Origin: Jejuia sp043557195
GTDB taxonomy: Bacteria > Bacteroidota > Bacteroidia > Flavobacteriales > Flavobacteriaceae
DNA length: 64,000 bases
Direction of reading: 5' to 3'
Assembly: GCA_043557195.1 (NCBI GenBank)
Contig: CP121314.1
Span: forward strand, 3,348,001 to 3,412,000
Positions 44,507 to 53,361 of the stretch are shown here, piece after piece. Position 1 is the stretch's first letter. Each line of letters starts with the position of its first letter. A model generated the notes under the pieces. It was not told the DNA's origin and searched no databases. It was given only the letters and a program-made list of their open reading frames with translations. A program made the translations under genes and the position numbers.

Positions 44507-46801
44507 ATGAGTAAGTCGTCAATTGATAAAGCATTAACACCTGAGAAGTTCGAGAGTTTAAAAACCAAAACCCCGCCATCAAATAGTGCGGGATTAGGAG
44601 GATTAAAGGCTGCAACAACTCACGCCATAAAATATATTAAACCAAGTAATATCCTTAAAATATCTAAAAACCTTAATCAAAAAGGTGGTTTTGATTGCCC
44701 TGGTTGCGCATGGCCAGATCCTGATGACGACCGTTCTTCTTTGGGCGAGTATTGTGAAAATGGATTAAAGGCTATGGCTGAAGAAATGCAAAATAAGCTT
44801 ATTGCTCGAGAATTTTTTGCACAACATTCAGTTGATGAGTTGGCTAGTTTATCTGATTTTGAAATTGGAAAATCAGGGCGTTTAGCCGAACCTATGTTTT
44901 TGCCAGAGGGCGCAACACATTACCAACCAATTTCTTGGGATGAAGCTTTTAACAAAGTTGGAGCGCACTTAAATGCGCTACATCATCCAGATGAAGCTGT
45001 GTTTTATACTTCTGGAAGAACCACAAATGAAGCGGCATTTTTATATCAGTTATTTGTTAGAGAATTTGGGACAGCAAATTTACCCGATTGTTCTAATATG
45101 TGCCATGAAGCTAGTGGAAGTGCCTTGTCAGAAACGCTTGGTATCGGAAAAGGCTCAGTGACTTTAGATGATTTGTACAAAGCAGAATTGGTAATGGTGG
45201 TGGGGCAAAACCCTGCTACTAACCATCCTAGAATGTTATCGGCTTTGGAAAAAACAAAGAAAAATGGTGGTAAAATTATAGCGATTAACCCTTTACCAGA
45301 GGTAGGTTTGATGAAGTTTACTGATCCGCAAAACCCCATTAAAATGCTGACTGGTGGTACAAAACTATCAGATGTTTTTGTGCCGATAACGATTAATGGT
45401 GATGTGGCATTTTTTAAAGCACTACTATTAAAGCTTTTAGAAAAAGAGGAAGACACTGGAAATGTATTTGACAGAGAATTCATTGCGGAGTATACAAACG
45501 GTTTAGAGGATTTTATTTCAGATTTAAAAACCTATAATTTTGATGAATGCTTGCAAGCCTCAGGAGTATCTAGAGAAACATTTGACGAAGTTTTTGATTT
45601 AATTCTGAATAATAACAAGATTATCATTTGTTGGGCTATGGGCTTAACACAACATGAAAATGCCGTTGATAATATTCGTGAACTGGTGAATCTTTTATTA
45701 TTGAAGGGCAGTATTGGAAAGGAAGGCGCTGGTACATGTCCCGTTCGAGGACATTCTAACGTGCAAGGAGATAGAACCGTTGGTATTTGGGAGTCAGCAC
45801 CTCAAGCGTTTCTTGATAAAATTGAAAATAAATATGGTTTTAAACCATCCACAAAGCATGGTTACAGTGTAATTGAGGCTATAAAAGCAATGTATGAGAA
45901 GAAAGCAAAGGTCTTTTTTGGTTTAGGAGGTAATTTCATTTCTGCGGTTCCCGATACGGCTTATTCAGCACGAGCTATGGCTAATTGTAATTTAACCGTT
46001 CATGTAAGTACAAAATTGAATCGTTCTCATTTGGTAACAGGAAAAGAAGCCTTGATTTTACCGTGTTTAGGGCGTGCTGAAAAAGACTATCAAAAAACAG
46101 GCATTCAAACTCAAAGCGTTGAAAACTCTATGGGTGTAGTGTCGTCCACAAAAGGTATTTTAGAACCATGTTCTGATAGTTTGATGAGTGAAGTTGCAGT
46201 TGTTTGTGGAATTGCCCATGCAACACTAAAAGAGCGTTCTAAAATTGAATGGTTAAAATATAAAGACGATTATAATTTAGTGCGTGATGATATTGCTGAA
46301 GTCGTTTCAGGATTTGAAAACTTTAATACTAAAATAAAGCAGCCTTCAGGATTTTACTTGCCTAATGGCGCTCGTGTGCGAGATTTTAAAACCAAAACAG
46401 GGAAAGCAAACTTCAGCATTAATAAATTGCCAGATTGGAAATTAAAAGAAGGTGAATTGGTAATGATGACCATACGTAGTCATGATCAGTTCAATACTAC
46501 TATTTATGGTCTAGATGATCGTTATCGTGGTGTTTTTAATGAAAGACGTATTATTTTTATGAATCGTGAAGATATGAAACTACGTAGTTTAGAGGAACAT
46601 GAAGTTGTACATCTAAAATCAGAATATAACGGTGTGATTCGTGAAGTCGATAACTTTAAAGTTGTAGGGTATGATATTCCTAAAAACTGTTGTGCTACGT
46701 ATTTTCCAGAAACTAATGTCTTGGTACCGTTAGATAGTTTTGCGCATACAGCCAAAACACCTGCCTCAAAGAGTGTTAGGATAACAGTTGTAAAGTTATA
46801 G
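44507..46801 (+). CDS. FdhF/YdeP family molybdopterin oxidoreductase
   Basis: A 764-residue bis-MGD enzyme of the formate dehydrogenase alpha/YdeP type. It has an unusual cysteine set near the N-terminus (C64 and C67 in GGFDCPGCAWPDP, and C83 in EYCENG), TSGRTTNEAAFLYQLFVREFGT, and CSNMCHEASG at the site that normally offers the Mo ligand. CPVRGHSNVQGDRTVG and the C-terminal cofactor-binding domain (TIRSHDQFNTTIYG, then NCCATYFPETN) are also seen. YdeP relatives are linked to acid resistance; the substrate is not known. It lies just upstream of the nitrite reductase genes and overlaps the next gene by 6 bases. Confidence 0.88.
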   Translation: MSKSSIDKALTPEKFESLKTKTPPSNSAGLGGLKAATTHAIKYIKPSNILKISKNLNQKGGFDCPGCAWPDPDDDRSSLGEYCENGLKAMAEEMQNKLIAREFFAQHSVDELASLSDFEIGKSGRLAEPMFLPEGATHYQPISWDEAFNKVGAHLNALHHPDEAVFYTSGRTTNEAAFLYQLFVREFGTANLPDCSNMCHEASGSALSETLGIGKGSVTLDDLYKAELVMVVGQNPATNHPRMLSALEKTKKNGGKIIAINPLPEVGLMKFTDPQNPIKMLTGGTKLSDVFVPITINGDVAFFKALLLKLLEKEEDTGNVFDREFIAEYTNGLEDFISDLKTYNFDECLQASGVSRETFDEVFDLILNNNKIIICWAMGLTQHENAVDNIRELVNLLLLKGSIGKEGAGTCPVRGHSNVQGDRTVGIWESAPQAFLDKIENKYGFKPSTKHGYSVIEAIKAMYEKKAKVFFGLGGNFISAVPDTAYSARAMANCNLTVHVSTKLNRSHLVTGKEALILPCLGRAEKDYQKTGIQTQSVENSMGVVSSTKGILEPCSDSLMSEVAVVCGIAHATLKERSKIEWLKYKDDYNLVRDDIAEVVSGFENFNTKIKQPSGFYLPNGARVRDFKTKTGKANFSINKLPDWKLKEGELVMMTIRSHDQFNTTIYGLDDRYRGVFNERRIIFMNREDMKLRSLEEHEVVHLKSEYNGVIREVDNFKVVGYDIPKNCCATYFPETNVLVPLDSFAHTAKTPASKSVRITVVKL

Positions 46802-47236
46802 TTTTATTTTGCGTGAGATTTCTAAATAGGGGTTATTTACTATATCAAAGGGTAAATCCCATATACCTTCTTTTATAATATCATTATTTCTTGTAATTCT
46901 ATAATTTGTCCCGTCAATATGGATACTGTCTCTTTCTTGAAATAACGAAATATTAGTTACAATTATTTCTGCTTTGCTATTTTTTATGACTCCAAAATAT
47001 ACTTTTTTATGTCTTCTTTCATCATAGTAGTCAAGTGAAGAATTCTTAATATCAACCGTTATTATGCCGTAATCATGTCCTTGTTTAAGTTTAGTAAGCT
47101 CTGTAACTCTTCCAGATAATTTTAAGTTTATTTCATTTAGATAATTATAATTTTTATTAGATATACTTTTTCCATATATAAATAACCCAATGAAGAGTAG
47201 TAATATAAACCCAAATCGAATCAATGGCTTTTTCAT
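46796..47236 (-). CDS. Small uncharacterised membrane-anchored protein
   Basis: A 146-residue protein with one N-terminal transmembrane segment (residues 6-23, IRFGFILLLFIGLFIYG) and a soluble beta-rich remainder (GRVTELTKLKQGHDYGIITVDIKNSSL, then RDSIHIDGTNYRITRNNDIIKEGI). No domain is recognised. It overlaps the FdhF-like gene end and is divergent from nirB across 238 bases, where the nirB promoter lies. It may be an unrelated insertion in the cluster. Confidence 0.6.
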   Translation of the reverse strand: MKKPLIRFGFILLLFIGLFIYGKSISNKNYNYLNEINLKLSGRVTELTKLKQGHDYGIITVDIKNSSLDYYDERRHKKVYFGVIKNSKAEIIVTNISLFQERDSIHIDGTNYRITRNNDIIKEGIWDLPFDIVNNPYLEISRKIKL

Positions 47237-47435
47237 AAAATAGTTGAAAATAATATTTTATACCAGTATTAGTTTTCTAAGAATGATTTTAATATAAGAA
47301 GAATATTAAAATTATTAAATTTTTCCAATTCTATAATTCAAAATTTGGTATATAAATAATTATCGCCATTTCAATTTAAGAAATATGCAATAATCGCGTT
47401 TCTACGTAAATTTCTTAGTAAATCAATTCAAAAAA

Positions 47436-47457
47436 TAAGTATAAATACTTAGTTTTG
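47436..47457 (+). promoter_or_regulatory. nirB promoter with a 7-2-7 inverted repeat
   Basis: TAAGTAT-AA-ATACTTA at 47436-47451 has perfect 7-base arms. Its last two bases begin the -7 box TAGTTTTG (47450-47457), 18 bases before the nirB ATG. Nearly the same sequence stands before the nitrate reductase gene, and a variant stands before the response regulator gene, so it is probably an operator for nitrogen control. Confidence 0.6.
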
Positions 47458-47474
47458 TTTTAAAATACGTAATT

Positions 47475-49991
47475 ATGCAGCATATAATTGTAGTTGGAAA
47501 CGGCATGGTGGGTTATAAGTTTTGTGAAAAATTTGTAGCTCAAGATGAAAGCAAAGCGTTTAAAATCACAGTATTTGGTGAAGAACCAAGACCAGCTTAT
47601 GATAGAGTTCACTTGAGTGAATTCTTTGAAAGTCAGAATGCTAAAGCCTTAGAGATGGCTCCAGCTGAATGGTATGCGGACAATAATATAGACTTAATTA
47701 CAGGAGAACGTGTTGCGGATATCAATAGAAGTTCAAAAACCATCACTACAGCAAAAGATCGCGAGTTCTCATACGATTATTTAGTCCTTGCTACAGGATC
47801 TTCTCCTTTTGTGCCTCCAATTAAAGGTGTTGAGAAAGAAGGGGTATTTGTATATAGAACCATTGAAGATTTAGAAGGTATGCTTGCTTATGCTGCTAAA
47901 CTGAAGGCTCAAAAACCTAATGCTAAAGCAGCAGTATTAGGTGGTGGATTACTAGGTTTAGAAGCTGGTAAAGCAGTAATGGACATGGGCTTAGAACCTC
48001 ATATAGTTGAGTTTGCACCCAAGCTAATGCCAAGGCAATTAGATTCTCGAAGTTCTCAAGTATTACAATTGAAATTAGAGTCCATCGGTCTAAATATTCA
48101 TCTAAGTAAGGCAACCAATCAGATTTTAGGGAATGGTTGTATTACGGGTATGGAATTTGGAGAAGACGACATGCTAGATGTTGATATGCTTGTTGTTTCG
48201 GCAGGAATAAGACCAAGAGATGAGCTAGCTAGAGCATGTGGTTTGGAAGTTGGTGTTCGTGGTGGTGTTGTTGTAGATAATACAATGAAAACTTCAGATG
48301 ATGCGATTTATGCTATCGGTGAAATAGCCTTATATAATCAAATGATTTATGGTTTAGTAGCTCCTGGTTATGATATGGCAGACATTGCTGTGCAGCAGAT
48401 ATTAGGGAATGTAGATAAAGTTATGCCTTCAGATATTGATATGTCTACCAAATTAAAATTAATTGGTGTAGATGTGGCAAGTTTTGGAGAGCCATTTATG
48501 CCTGCAACAAAAGGACATTCTATCATCTTTGAAAATAAAACACAGCATTTATATAAACGAATTAACGTTAGTCATGATGGTAAAAAACTACTAGGTGGCA
48601 TTCTAGTGGGTGATGCAGCAGATTATAGTATGTTGCATCAAGTATATCTGAATGGAATGGCTATTCCTGAAGACCCTGCGCAATTGATATTGCCTACAAG
48701 TGAAGGTGGCGCATTACTTGGTGATGTTATGGATTTGCCAGATGAGGCACAAATATGTTCTTGTGAAAGTGTTACTAAGGGTCAAATATGTGGTGTTATT
48801 GAAAGTGGAGACGCTAAAGATTTAGGGGATGTGGTAAGTTGCACAAAAGCTGGAACGGGTTGTGGTGGTTGTAAGCCAATGGTGGCAGATTTAACCAATG
48901 CGACATTAAAATCTTTAGGTATTGAGGTTAAGGATTCAATTTGCGAACATTTTGACTACAACAGACAAGATTTATATAAAATCATCGAAGTAAAGGGATA
49001 CCAAAAGTTTAATGAAGTACTAGATAATCATGGTAATGGCGGTCATGGTTGTGAATTATGTAAGCCGTTAGTTGCTTCTTTAATGGCAACTATTCATGCT
49101 GACACAGCGAATAAGGAATACGCCATACAAGATTCAAACGATAGGTTTTTAGCAAATATTCAACGCAACGGAACATATTCTGTTGTTCCAAGAGTTCCAG
49201 GTGGAGAAATTACTCCAGATAAGTTAATCGCGCTTGGAGAAATAGCAAAGAAATACGATTTATACACCAAAGTTACAGGAGGTGTTCGTATAGATTTATT
49301 TGGTGCTACGCTTAACCAATTACCTTTAATTTGGAAAGAATTAATCAGTCACGGTTTTGAAAGTGGCCACGCTTATGGTAAATCTTTAAGAACTGTAAAA
49401 ACCTGCGTTGGATCTACTTGGTGTAGATATGGTATGGATGAAAGTGTAAGTTTTGGAATTGAATTAGAAAATCGATACCGAGGCATACGTGCTCCTCACA
49501 AAATTAAAGGTGGAGTTTCTGGTTGTATTCGCGAATGTGCAGAAGCAAGAGGGAAAGACTTTGGTTTAATTGCTGTTGAGGGTGGTTGGAATTTATACGT
49601 TGGCGGAAATGGTGGTGCAAACCCACGACATGCCGAATTATTTGCTGAACAAATAGATAACGAAACGGTAATTAAATATCTAGACAGATACTTAATGTTT
49701 TACATGCGTACCGCTAAACCATTACAACGTACTGCCGCATGGCAAGAAAAACTTGAAGGTGGATTAGAGTATTTAAAAGAAGTGATTATTGAAGACAAAC
49801 TAGGTATTGCAGAAGACTTAGAAAAAGAAATGCAAACTCTTGTTAATAAGTTTGAATGTGAATGGACGCAAGCTGTGAACGATCCTGAAATGATGAAACG
49901 TTTCAATCATTTTGTGAATAGTGAAGAAGAAGATGATAATCTAGTTTTTGTTCCGATGCGGGATCAAAAAATGCCTGAGCCTTGGGTGTAG
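47475..49991 (+). CDS. nirB: Assimilatory nitrite reductase (NADH), large subunit
   Basis: It reduces nitrite to ammonia with six electrons from NADH, through FAD, iron-sulfur and siroheme. Domains in order over 838 residues: FAD/NAD reductase (VVGNGMVGYKF at 4-14, AVLGGGLLGLEAG near 155), a BFD-type [2Fe-2S] region (CSCESVTKGQICG, GTGCGGCKP), then two ferredoxin-like halves around the siroheme site. The [4Fe-4S]-siroheme cysteines are C644, C650, C684 and C688 (CVGSTWC, SGCIREC). It faces a divergent small gene. A 257-base gap separates it from nirD. Confidence 0.96.
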   Translation: MQHIIVVGNGMVGYKFCEKFVAQDESKAFKITVFGEEPRPAYDRVHLSEFFESQNAKALEMAPAEWYADNNIDLITGERVADINRSSKTITTAKDREFSYDYLVLATGSSPFVPPIKGVEKEGVFVYRTIEDLEGMLAYAAKLKAQKPNAKAAVLGGGLLGLEAGKAVMDMGLEPHIVEFAPKLMPRQLDSRSSQVLQLKLESIGLNIHLSKATNQILGNGCITGMEFGEDDMLDVDMLVVSAGIRPRDELARACGLEVGVRGGVVVDNTMKTSDDAIYAIGEIALYNQMIYGLVAPGYDMADIAVQQILGNVDKVMPSDIDMSTKLKLIGVDVASFGEPFMPATKGHSIIFENKTQHLYKRINVSHDGKKLLGGILVGDAADYSMLHQVYLNGMAIPEDPAQLILPTSEGGALLGDVMDLPDEAQICSCESVTKGQICGVIESGDAKDLGDVVSCTKAGTGCGGCKPMVADLTNATLKSLGIEVKDSICEHFDYNRQDLYKIIEVKGYQKFNEVLDNHGNGGHGCELCKPLVASLMATIHADTANKEYAIQDSNDRFLANIQRNGTYSVVPRVPGGEITPDKLIALGEIAKKYDLYTKVTGGVRIDLFGATLNQLPLIWKELISHGFESGHAYGKSLRTVKTCVGSTWCRYGMDESVSFGIELENRYRGIRAPHKIKGGVSGCIRECAEARGKDFGLIAVEGGWNLYVGGNGGANPRHAELFAEQIDNETVIKYLDRYLMFYMRTAKPLQRTAAWQEKLEGGLEYLKEVIIEDKLGIAEDLEKEMQTLVNKFECEWTQAVNDPEMMKRFNHFVNSEEEDDNLVFVPMRDQKMPEPWV

Positions 49992-49995
49992 TATC

Positions 49996-50030
49996 TAAAT
50001 AGTACTTAGTAAATAGTAGTTAGTATTTAG
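49996..50030 (+). repeat. Imperfect 14-base tandem repeat after nirB
   Basis: TAAATAGTACTTAG is followed directly by TAAATAGTAGTTAG and the partial TATTTAG. The repeat starts 5 bases after the nirB stop. Part of it also forms the left arm of the terminator-like hairpin next to it. Confidence 0.7.
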
Positions 50031-50052
50031 AGGATTGACTATTTTTTTTTAA
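50011..50052 (+). terminator. Possible nirB terminator
   Basis: AAATAGT (50011-50017) pairs with ACTATTT (50038-50044) over a 20-base loop and is followed by a run of T residues. The stem is short and AT-rich, so it is a weak candidate; it overlaps the tandem repeat. Confidence 0.4.
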
Positions 50053-50101
50053 GACTAAAAGTAAAAGGCAAAAAATAAGGGGTGAGTTTGTTGCTAGCAG
50101 G

Positions 50102-50198
50102 TATGCCCGCGTTAGGGATTGCAGTGGAAAGCCCACAGCGGAGGTACGGAGCGAGGACTTGTAGCGTAAAGCCCGACCCGATAGGGGAACGCCCAAAT
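50102..50198 (+). repeat. Dispersed intergenic repeat, copy D
   Basis: Block order as in the other copies: GCCCGCGTTAGGGATTGCAG, a variable centre (GAGGTACGGAGCGAGGAC), then GTAAAGCCCGACCCGATAGG and GGAACGCCCAAAT. It sits between nirB and nirD, which are normally adjacent, so the element has probably inserted there. Confidence 0.7.
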
Positions 50199-50215
50199 TA
50201 TAAAAACTAATAAAT

Positions 50216-50233
50216 TAAACTGATTTCAGTTTA
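50216..50233. promoter_or_regulatory. Perfect 8-2-8 palindrome upstream of nirD
   Basis: TAAACTGA-TT-TCAGTTTA ends 15 bases before the nirD ATG. The arms are perfect 8-base inverted repeats. It differs from the TAAGTAT motif of the other nitrate promoters. It may be an operator, or a hairpin affecting nirD translation; no clear -7 box is seen between it and the gene. Confidence 0.45.
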
Positions 50234-50248
50234 TCAAAATACATCAAA

Positions 50249-50626
50249 ATGGAAGACATTTTAGAGAAATATACAGCCACAAAGATTGAAGATGTTACTG
50301 TTTGGTTTAAAGCAGCTTTAACTGAAGATTTTCCAGTTGATGGAGGCGCTTGTGTGAAATATAAGGATAAGCAAATAGCTGTTTTTAACTTTTCAAGGTT
50401 AGGTAAGTGGTATGCGTGCCAAAACCTTTGTCCGCATAAAATGGAAATGGTATTAAGTAGAGGTATGATTGGTGATGATAAAGGTATACCAAAAGTGGCT
50501 TGTCCGTTACATAAAAAAACCTTCTCATTAGAGAGTGGAGAAAATTTAAACGGTGATTTAAACCCAATAGCAACCTACCCTGTAAAGATTGAAGAAGGTT
50601 ATGTTTATGTTGGGTTTATTGATTAA
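50249..50626 (+). CDS. nirD: Nitrite reductase (NADH) small subunit, Rieske-type
   Basis: The 125-residue small subunit that supports NirB. Unlike the E. coli form, it keeps the Rieske ligands: C61 and H63 (CPH) and C85 and H88 (CPLH), so it should hold a [2Fe-2S] cluster. It has VTVWFKAALTEDFPVDGGACVKY at the N-terminus and VKIEEGYVYVGFID at the end. It is set apart from nirB by a repeat, a possible terminator and a palindrome, so it may be transcribed separately. Confidence 0.92.
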   Translation: MEDILEKYTATKIEDVTVWFKAALTEDFPVDGGACVKYKDKQIAVFNFSRLGKWYACQNLCPHKMEMVLSRGMIGDDKGIPKVACPLHKKTFSLESGENLNGDLNPIATYPVKIEEGYVYVGFID

Positions 50627-50863
50627 GATAGTATTTGCCAAAGCGTGCGGTAATATGTAAAGGACTTTGGGTTAAGAGGTTATTAAATTACTTAGACAAA
50701 ATCCCAAATGTTCTGCATTTTATCGCAAATGCTTTGGTGATTTTTAGTAGTTAAGACGAGAATATTTAGTTAGAAATCGTTTAGAAAAATTCCTGATACA
50801 GCATTTAATTAAAAAAAGTAATTATGTATCTTGGCTATCATAGAATTCAACTCAAAATAAATT

Positions 50864-51448
50864 ATGAAGCCCACACGTTTTGAAACGGCTATTGCACTTA
50901 TTGATAAGGCAAATTCTGAAGATATAAACACTTACGAAGTTGCTGGAATACAATACCCTAAAGAGTTATTATACTCGCAACGTATGACGCGAAAGTTATT
51001 GCAATTTAAGCCTGATGCATCTAAAGCGTTACAAATTGCCGCACGTGCACAACACATTTGCAGATGGAAAATTCCAAGAGATGAATATCCAATGGATCGC
51101 GTGGGGTATTTAAAATGGCGTGAAACTTTGAAAAAAATGCATGCTGATTTAACGTCGGAAATCTTAAAGAAAGTTGGCTACGATGAACAGTTTGATGATA
51201 GAATTAGAAAAATTATTCTTAAAAAACTCATTAAGAAAAATGAAGAGTCTCAGGCTTTAGAGGACACCATTTGCTTAGTGTTTTTAGATTATTATTTTGA
51301 AGAATTTGCTGAAAAACATCCAGATGAAAAGGTGATTGATATTCTACAAAAAACATGGGTAAAAATGAGTGAAGAAGGTCAGCAAGAAGCTTTAAAACTT
51401 AACTTTTCTGATAAATCTTTGGCTTTAGTAAAACAGGCTATTTCATAA
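50864..51448 (+). CDS. DUF4202 family protein
   Basis: A 194-residue soluble protein. The DUF4202 pattern is clear: FETAIALIDKANSED near the start, YPKELLYSQRMTRKLL, ARAQHICRWKIPRDEYPMDRVGYLKWRETLKKMHADL and LEDTICLVFLDYYF. Conserved His, Arg and Asp residues suggest a metal- or nucleotide-binding helical protein of HD-domain style, but no activity is established. It starts a unit with the NarX-like kinase 13 bases downstream; the 237-base gap before it has only a weak TATCTTGG box and a poor half-match to the 7-2-7 motif. Confidence 0.85.
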   Translation: MKPTRFETAIALIDKANSEDINTYEVAGIQYPKELLYSQRMTRKLLQFKPDASKALQIAARAQHICRWKIPRDEYPMDRVGYLKWRETLKKMHADLTSEILKKVGYDEQFDDRIRKIILKKLIKKNEESQALEDTICLVFLDYYFEEFAEKHPDEKVIDILQKTWVKMSEEGQQEALKLNFSDKSLALVKQAIS

Positions 51449-51461
51449 ATCTCCTTGAATT

Positions 51462-53273
51462 ATGACAAAAAACGGCAATTCATTAGACCAACGGACTTTT
51501 GATAAACTTCGCCGTTTGTATATTATTGGTTTTAGTACTATTGCACTCTCGGTAATTGTGAGTCAGATTTTGATCCGAACACATTTAAGTCGTCAAGAAA
51601 GCGATTCTGGAGTTATAAATATTGCTGGAAGACAGAGGATGTTGAGTCAGAAATTGGCAAAAGATGCTGTATCTCTTTTAACTTTAAAGCGTCGTGAAGA
51701 TGGTTTCATCATCAAAGAGGATTTAAAAAAGACGATAAAGCTTTGGGAACTTTCACATGATGCACTTCAAAATGGTAATGATAGTTTGGGTTTGCCAAAA
51801 CAAAATTCAAAAGAAGTTATAGCTAAATTTAAGGTGCTCAATCCTATTTTTGATTCTATCAAAGATGCTTCAAAATCTATAATTACTAAAATTGAAAATG
51901 TACCGCCATTACCTTTAGATAGTTATGTTTCAGATATTGAAAAGGTCAGAAATTATGAAGGTGATTTTTTGGTGCAGATGGATGCTATTGTTAACCAATA
52001 TGACAAAGAAGCCGAGGAAAAAGTGGCATGGTTAGGTAAACTCGAGCTGTGGTTAATGGCACTGACCTTGCTGATATTGTTGGGTGAGTTTATATACATT
52101 TTTTGGCCGGCAGCAAAATCAGTAAGATATACTTTAAAGGAGTTATTGTCTGCGGAAGGTAAAGCTAAAAAAATGGCTTTTGATGCGGATGAGCTAAGTA
52201 AAGAAAAGGAGAAATCTATTCAAGAACTGAGTGCACTCACAAGAGCAATGGATGATACGCTTCTATTTGCTAGAATCTCACCAAATGGGGCTTTGGTGCA
52301 TATGGGGAATAAGTTTTCTCACCTCTTTAGTTTTTCTAAGTTTAACGATTCAGCATTATTTTGGAATGTATTATCGACTGATGAGAATGAACAAGAAACT
52401 ATTGAAAATATAATTAGTAAGCACAAAAAAACAGGGTGGCAAGGAGAAGTTAAAGCGACCACTAAAAAGGGAGATTATATTTGGTTAGAAATGGCGGTAA
52501 TCCCTTTTAGCACAACAGATGAAAGGTCAGAGCTACTAATAATAGCTTCTGAAATTACCGAGCGCAAAGTGGCCCAATTAGAAATTGATAGATTGACGGA
52601 AAAGAGTTTTGAGGAGAAGATGAGTCAGCAAAAAATAATCTCTAGCAAGATTATTGAAAACCAAGAGAAAGAACAAAACCGAATTGCTAAAGATGTACAT
52701 GACGGTATAGGGCAAATGTTAACGGGTTTAAAATATAATCTGGAAAGTATCGACACTAAAGATGTTGAAAAAGCAACAACTAAAATTGAGCATTTAAAAG
52801 AGCTGACTTCTAATATCATTAAGGGCGTTCGTACTGCAACATTTAATTTAACGCCTCCAGAGTTAACAGATCATGGTATTGTTCCGGCTCTAACAAAGTT
52901 AACACAAGAGCTGGCACGATTAACTGGTAAGGAAATTGTGCTTTTTAATAAAACCGATTTTAATCAGCGAATGGAATCGCTTGCTGAAATAAATGTATAC
53001 CGTATTGTACAAGAAGCGGTTAATAACGCCATTAAATATGCAGAATCTTCGCATATAATTGTGTCGCTATCACATAGTGCTAAAATGCTTAGTATTGTTG
53101 TAGATGATAATGGTAAAGGGTTTAATCCCGATGAAATAAAACGTGTAAAAACTGGAGATGGCGGTATGGGAATGACGTTTATGAAAGAACGTATTAAATA
53201 TATTGACGGACGCTTATTTGTAACTTCTGAAGAAGGTAAAGGTACTAGAGTTACTTTGAATGTGCCGTTATAG
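51462..53273 (+). CDS. NarX-like sensor histidine kinase with PilJ-type sensor and PAS domain
   Basis: A 603-residue membrane kinase. TM1 is near 19-39 and TM2 near 190-210; the periplasmic helical domain between them belongs to the PilJ/NarX type, and INIAGRQRMLSQKLAKDA looks like the nitrate-binding P-box of NarX. A coiled region and a PAS domain (about 255-370) follow, then a HisKA_3 dimerisation domain with phospho-acceptor H413 in AKDVHDGIGQ and an HATPase domain (VNNAIKYAE, DDNGKGF, GGMGMTFMKERI). The LuxR regulator at 53794 should be its partner. Nitrate sensing is inferred from the P-box and the cluster. Confidence 0.9.
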   Translation: MTKNGNSLDQRTFDKLRRLYIIGFSTIALSVIVSQILIRTHLSRQESDSGVINIAGRQRMLSQKLAKDAVSLLTLKRREDGFIIKEDLKKTIKLWELSHDALQNGNDSLGLPKQNSKEVIAKFKVLNPIFDSIKDASKSIITKIENVPPLPLDSYVSDIEKVRNYEGDFLVQMDAIVNQYDKEAEEKVAWLGKLELWLMALTLLILLGEFIYIFWPAAKSVRYTLKELLSAEGKAKKMAFDADELSKEKEKSIQELSALTRAMDDTLLFARISPNGALVHMGNKFSHLFSFSKFNDSALFWNVLSTDENEQETIENIISKHKKTGWQGEVKATTKKGDYIWLEMAVIPFSTTDERSELLIIASEITERKVAQLEIDRLTEKSFEEKMSQQKIISSKIIENQEKEQNRIAKDVHDGIGQMLTGLKYNLESIDTKDVEKATTKIEHLKELTSNIIKGVRTATFNLTPPELTDHGIVPALTKLTQELARLTGKEIVLFNKTDFNQRMESLAEINVYRIVQEAVNNAIKYAESSHIIVSLSHSAKMLSIVVDDNGKGFNPDEIKRVKTGDGGMGMTFMKERIKYIDGRLFVTSEEGKGTRVTLNVPL

Positions 53274-53289
53274 TAAAAGCGTTGTCCCC

Positions 53290-53338
53290 TCGAGCGCAGT
53301 CGAGAGGTTTTTAACTTGTAGGTCTCGACTGCGCTCGA
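53290..53338. repeat. REP-like inverted repeat with 16-base arms
   Basis: TCGAGCGCAGTCGAGA (53290-53305) and TCTCGACTGCGCTCGA (53323-53338) are perfect reverse complements. The arms themselves are partly palindromic. The element lies between the kinase and ridA and may end the kinase transcript or be a REP-type element; a related single arm is at 34711-34730. Confidence 0.75.
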
Positions 53339-53361
53339 CCTGACAACATCTAAAACAAACC

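Noticed and set aside
45046..45483. 145-codon minus-strand frame
   Set aside because: Opposite the FdhF-like gene; no promoter box, and the composition is that of an antisense shadow.
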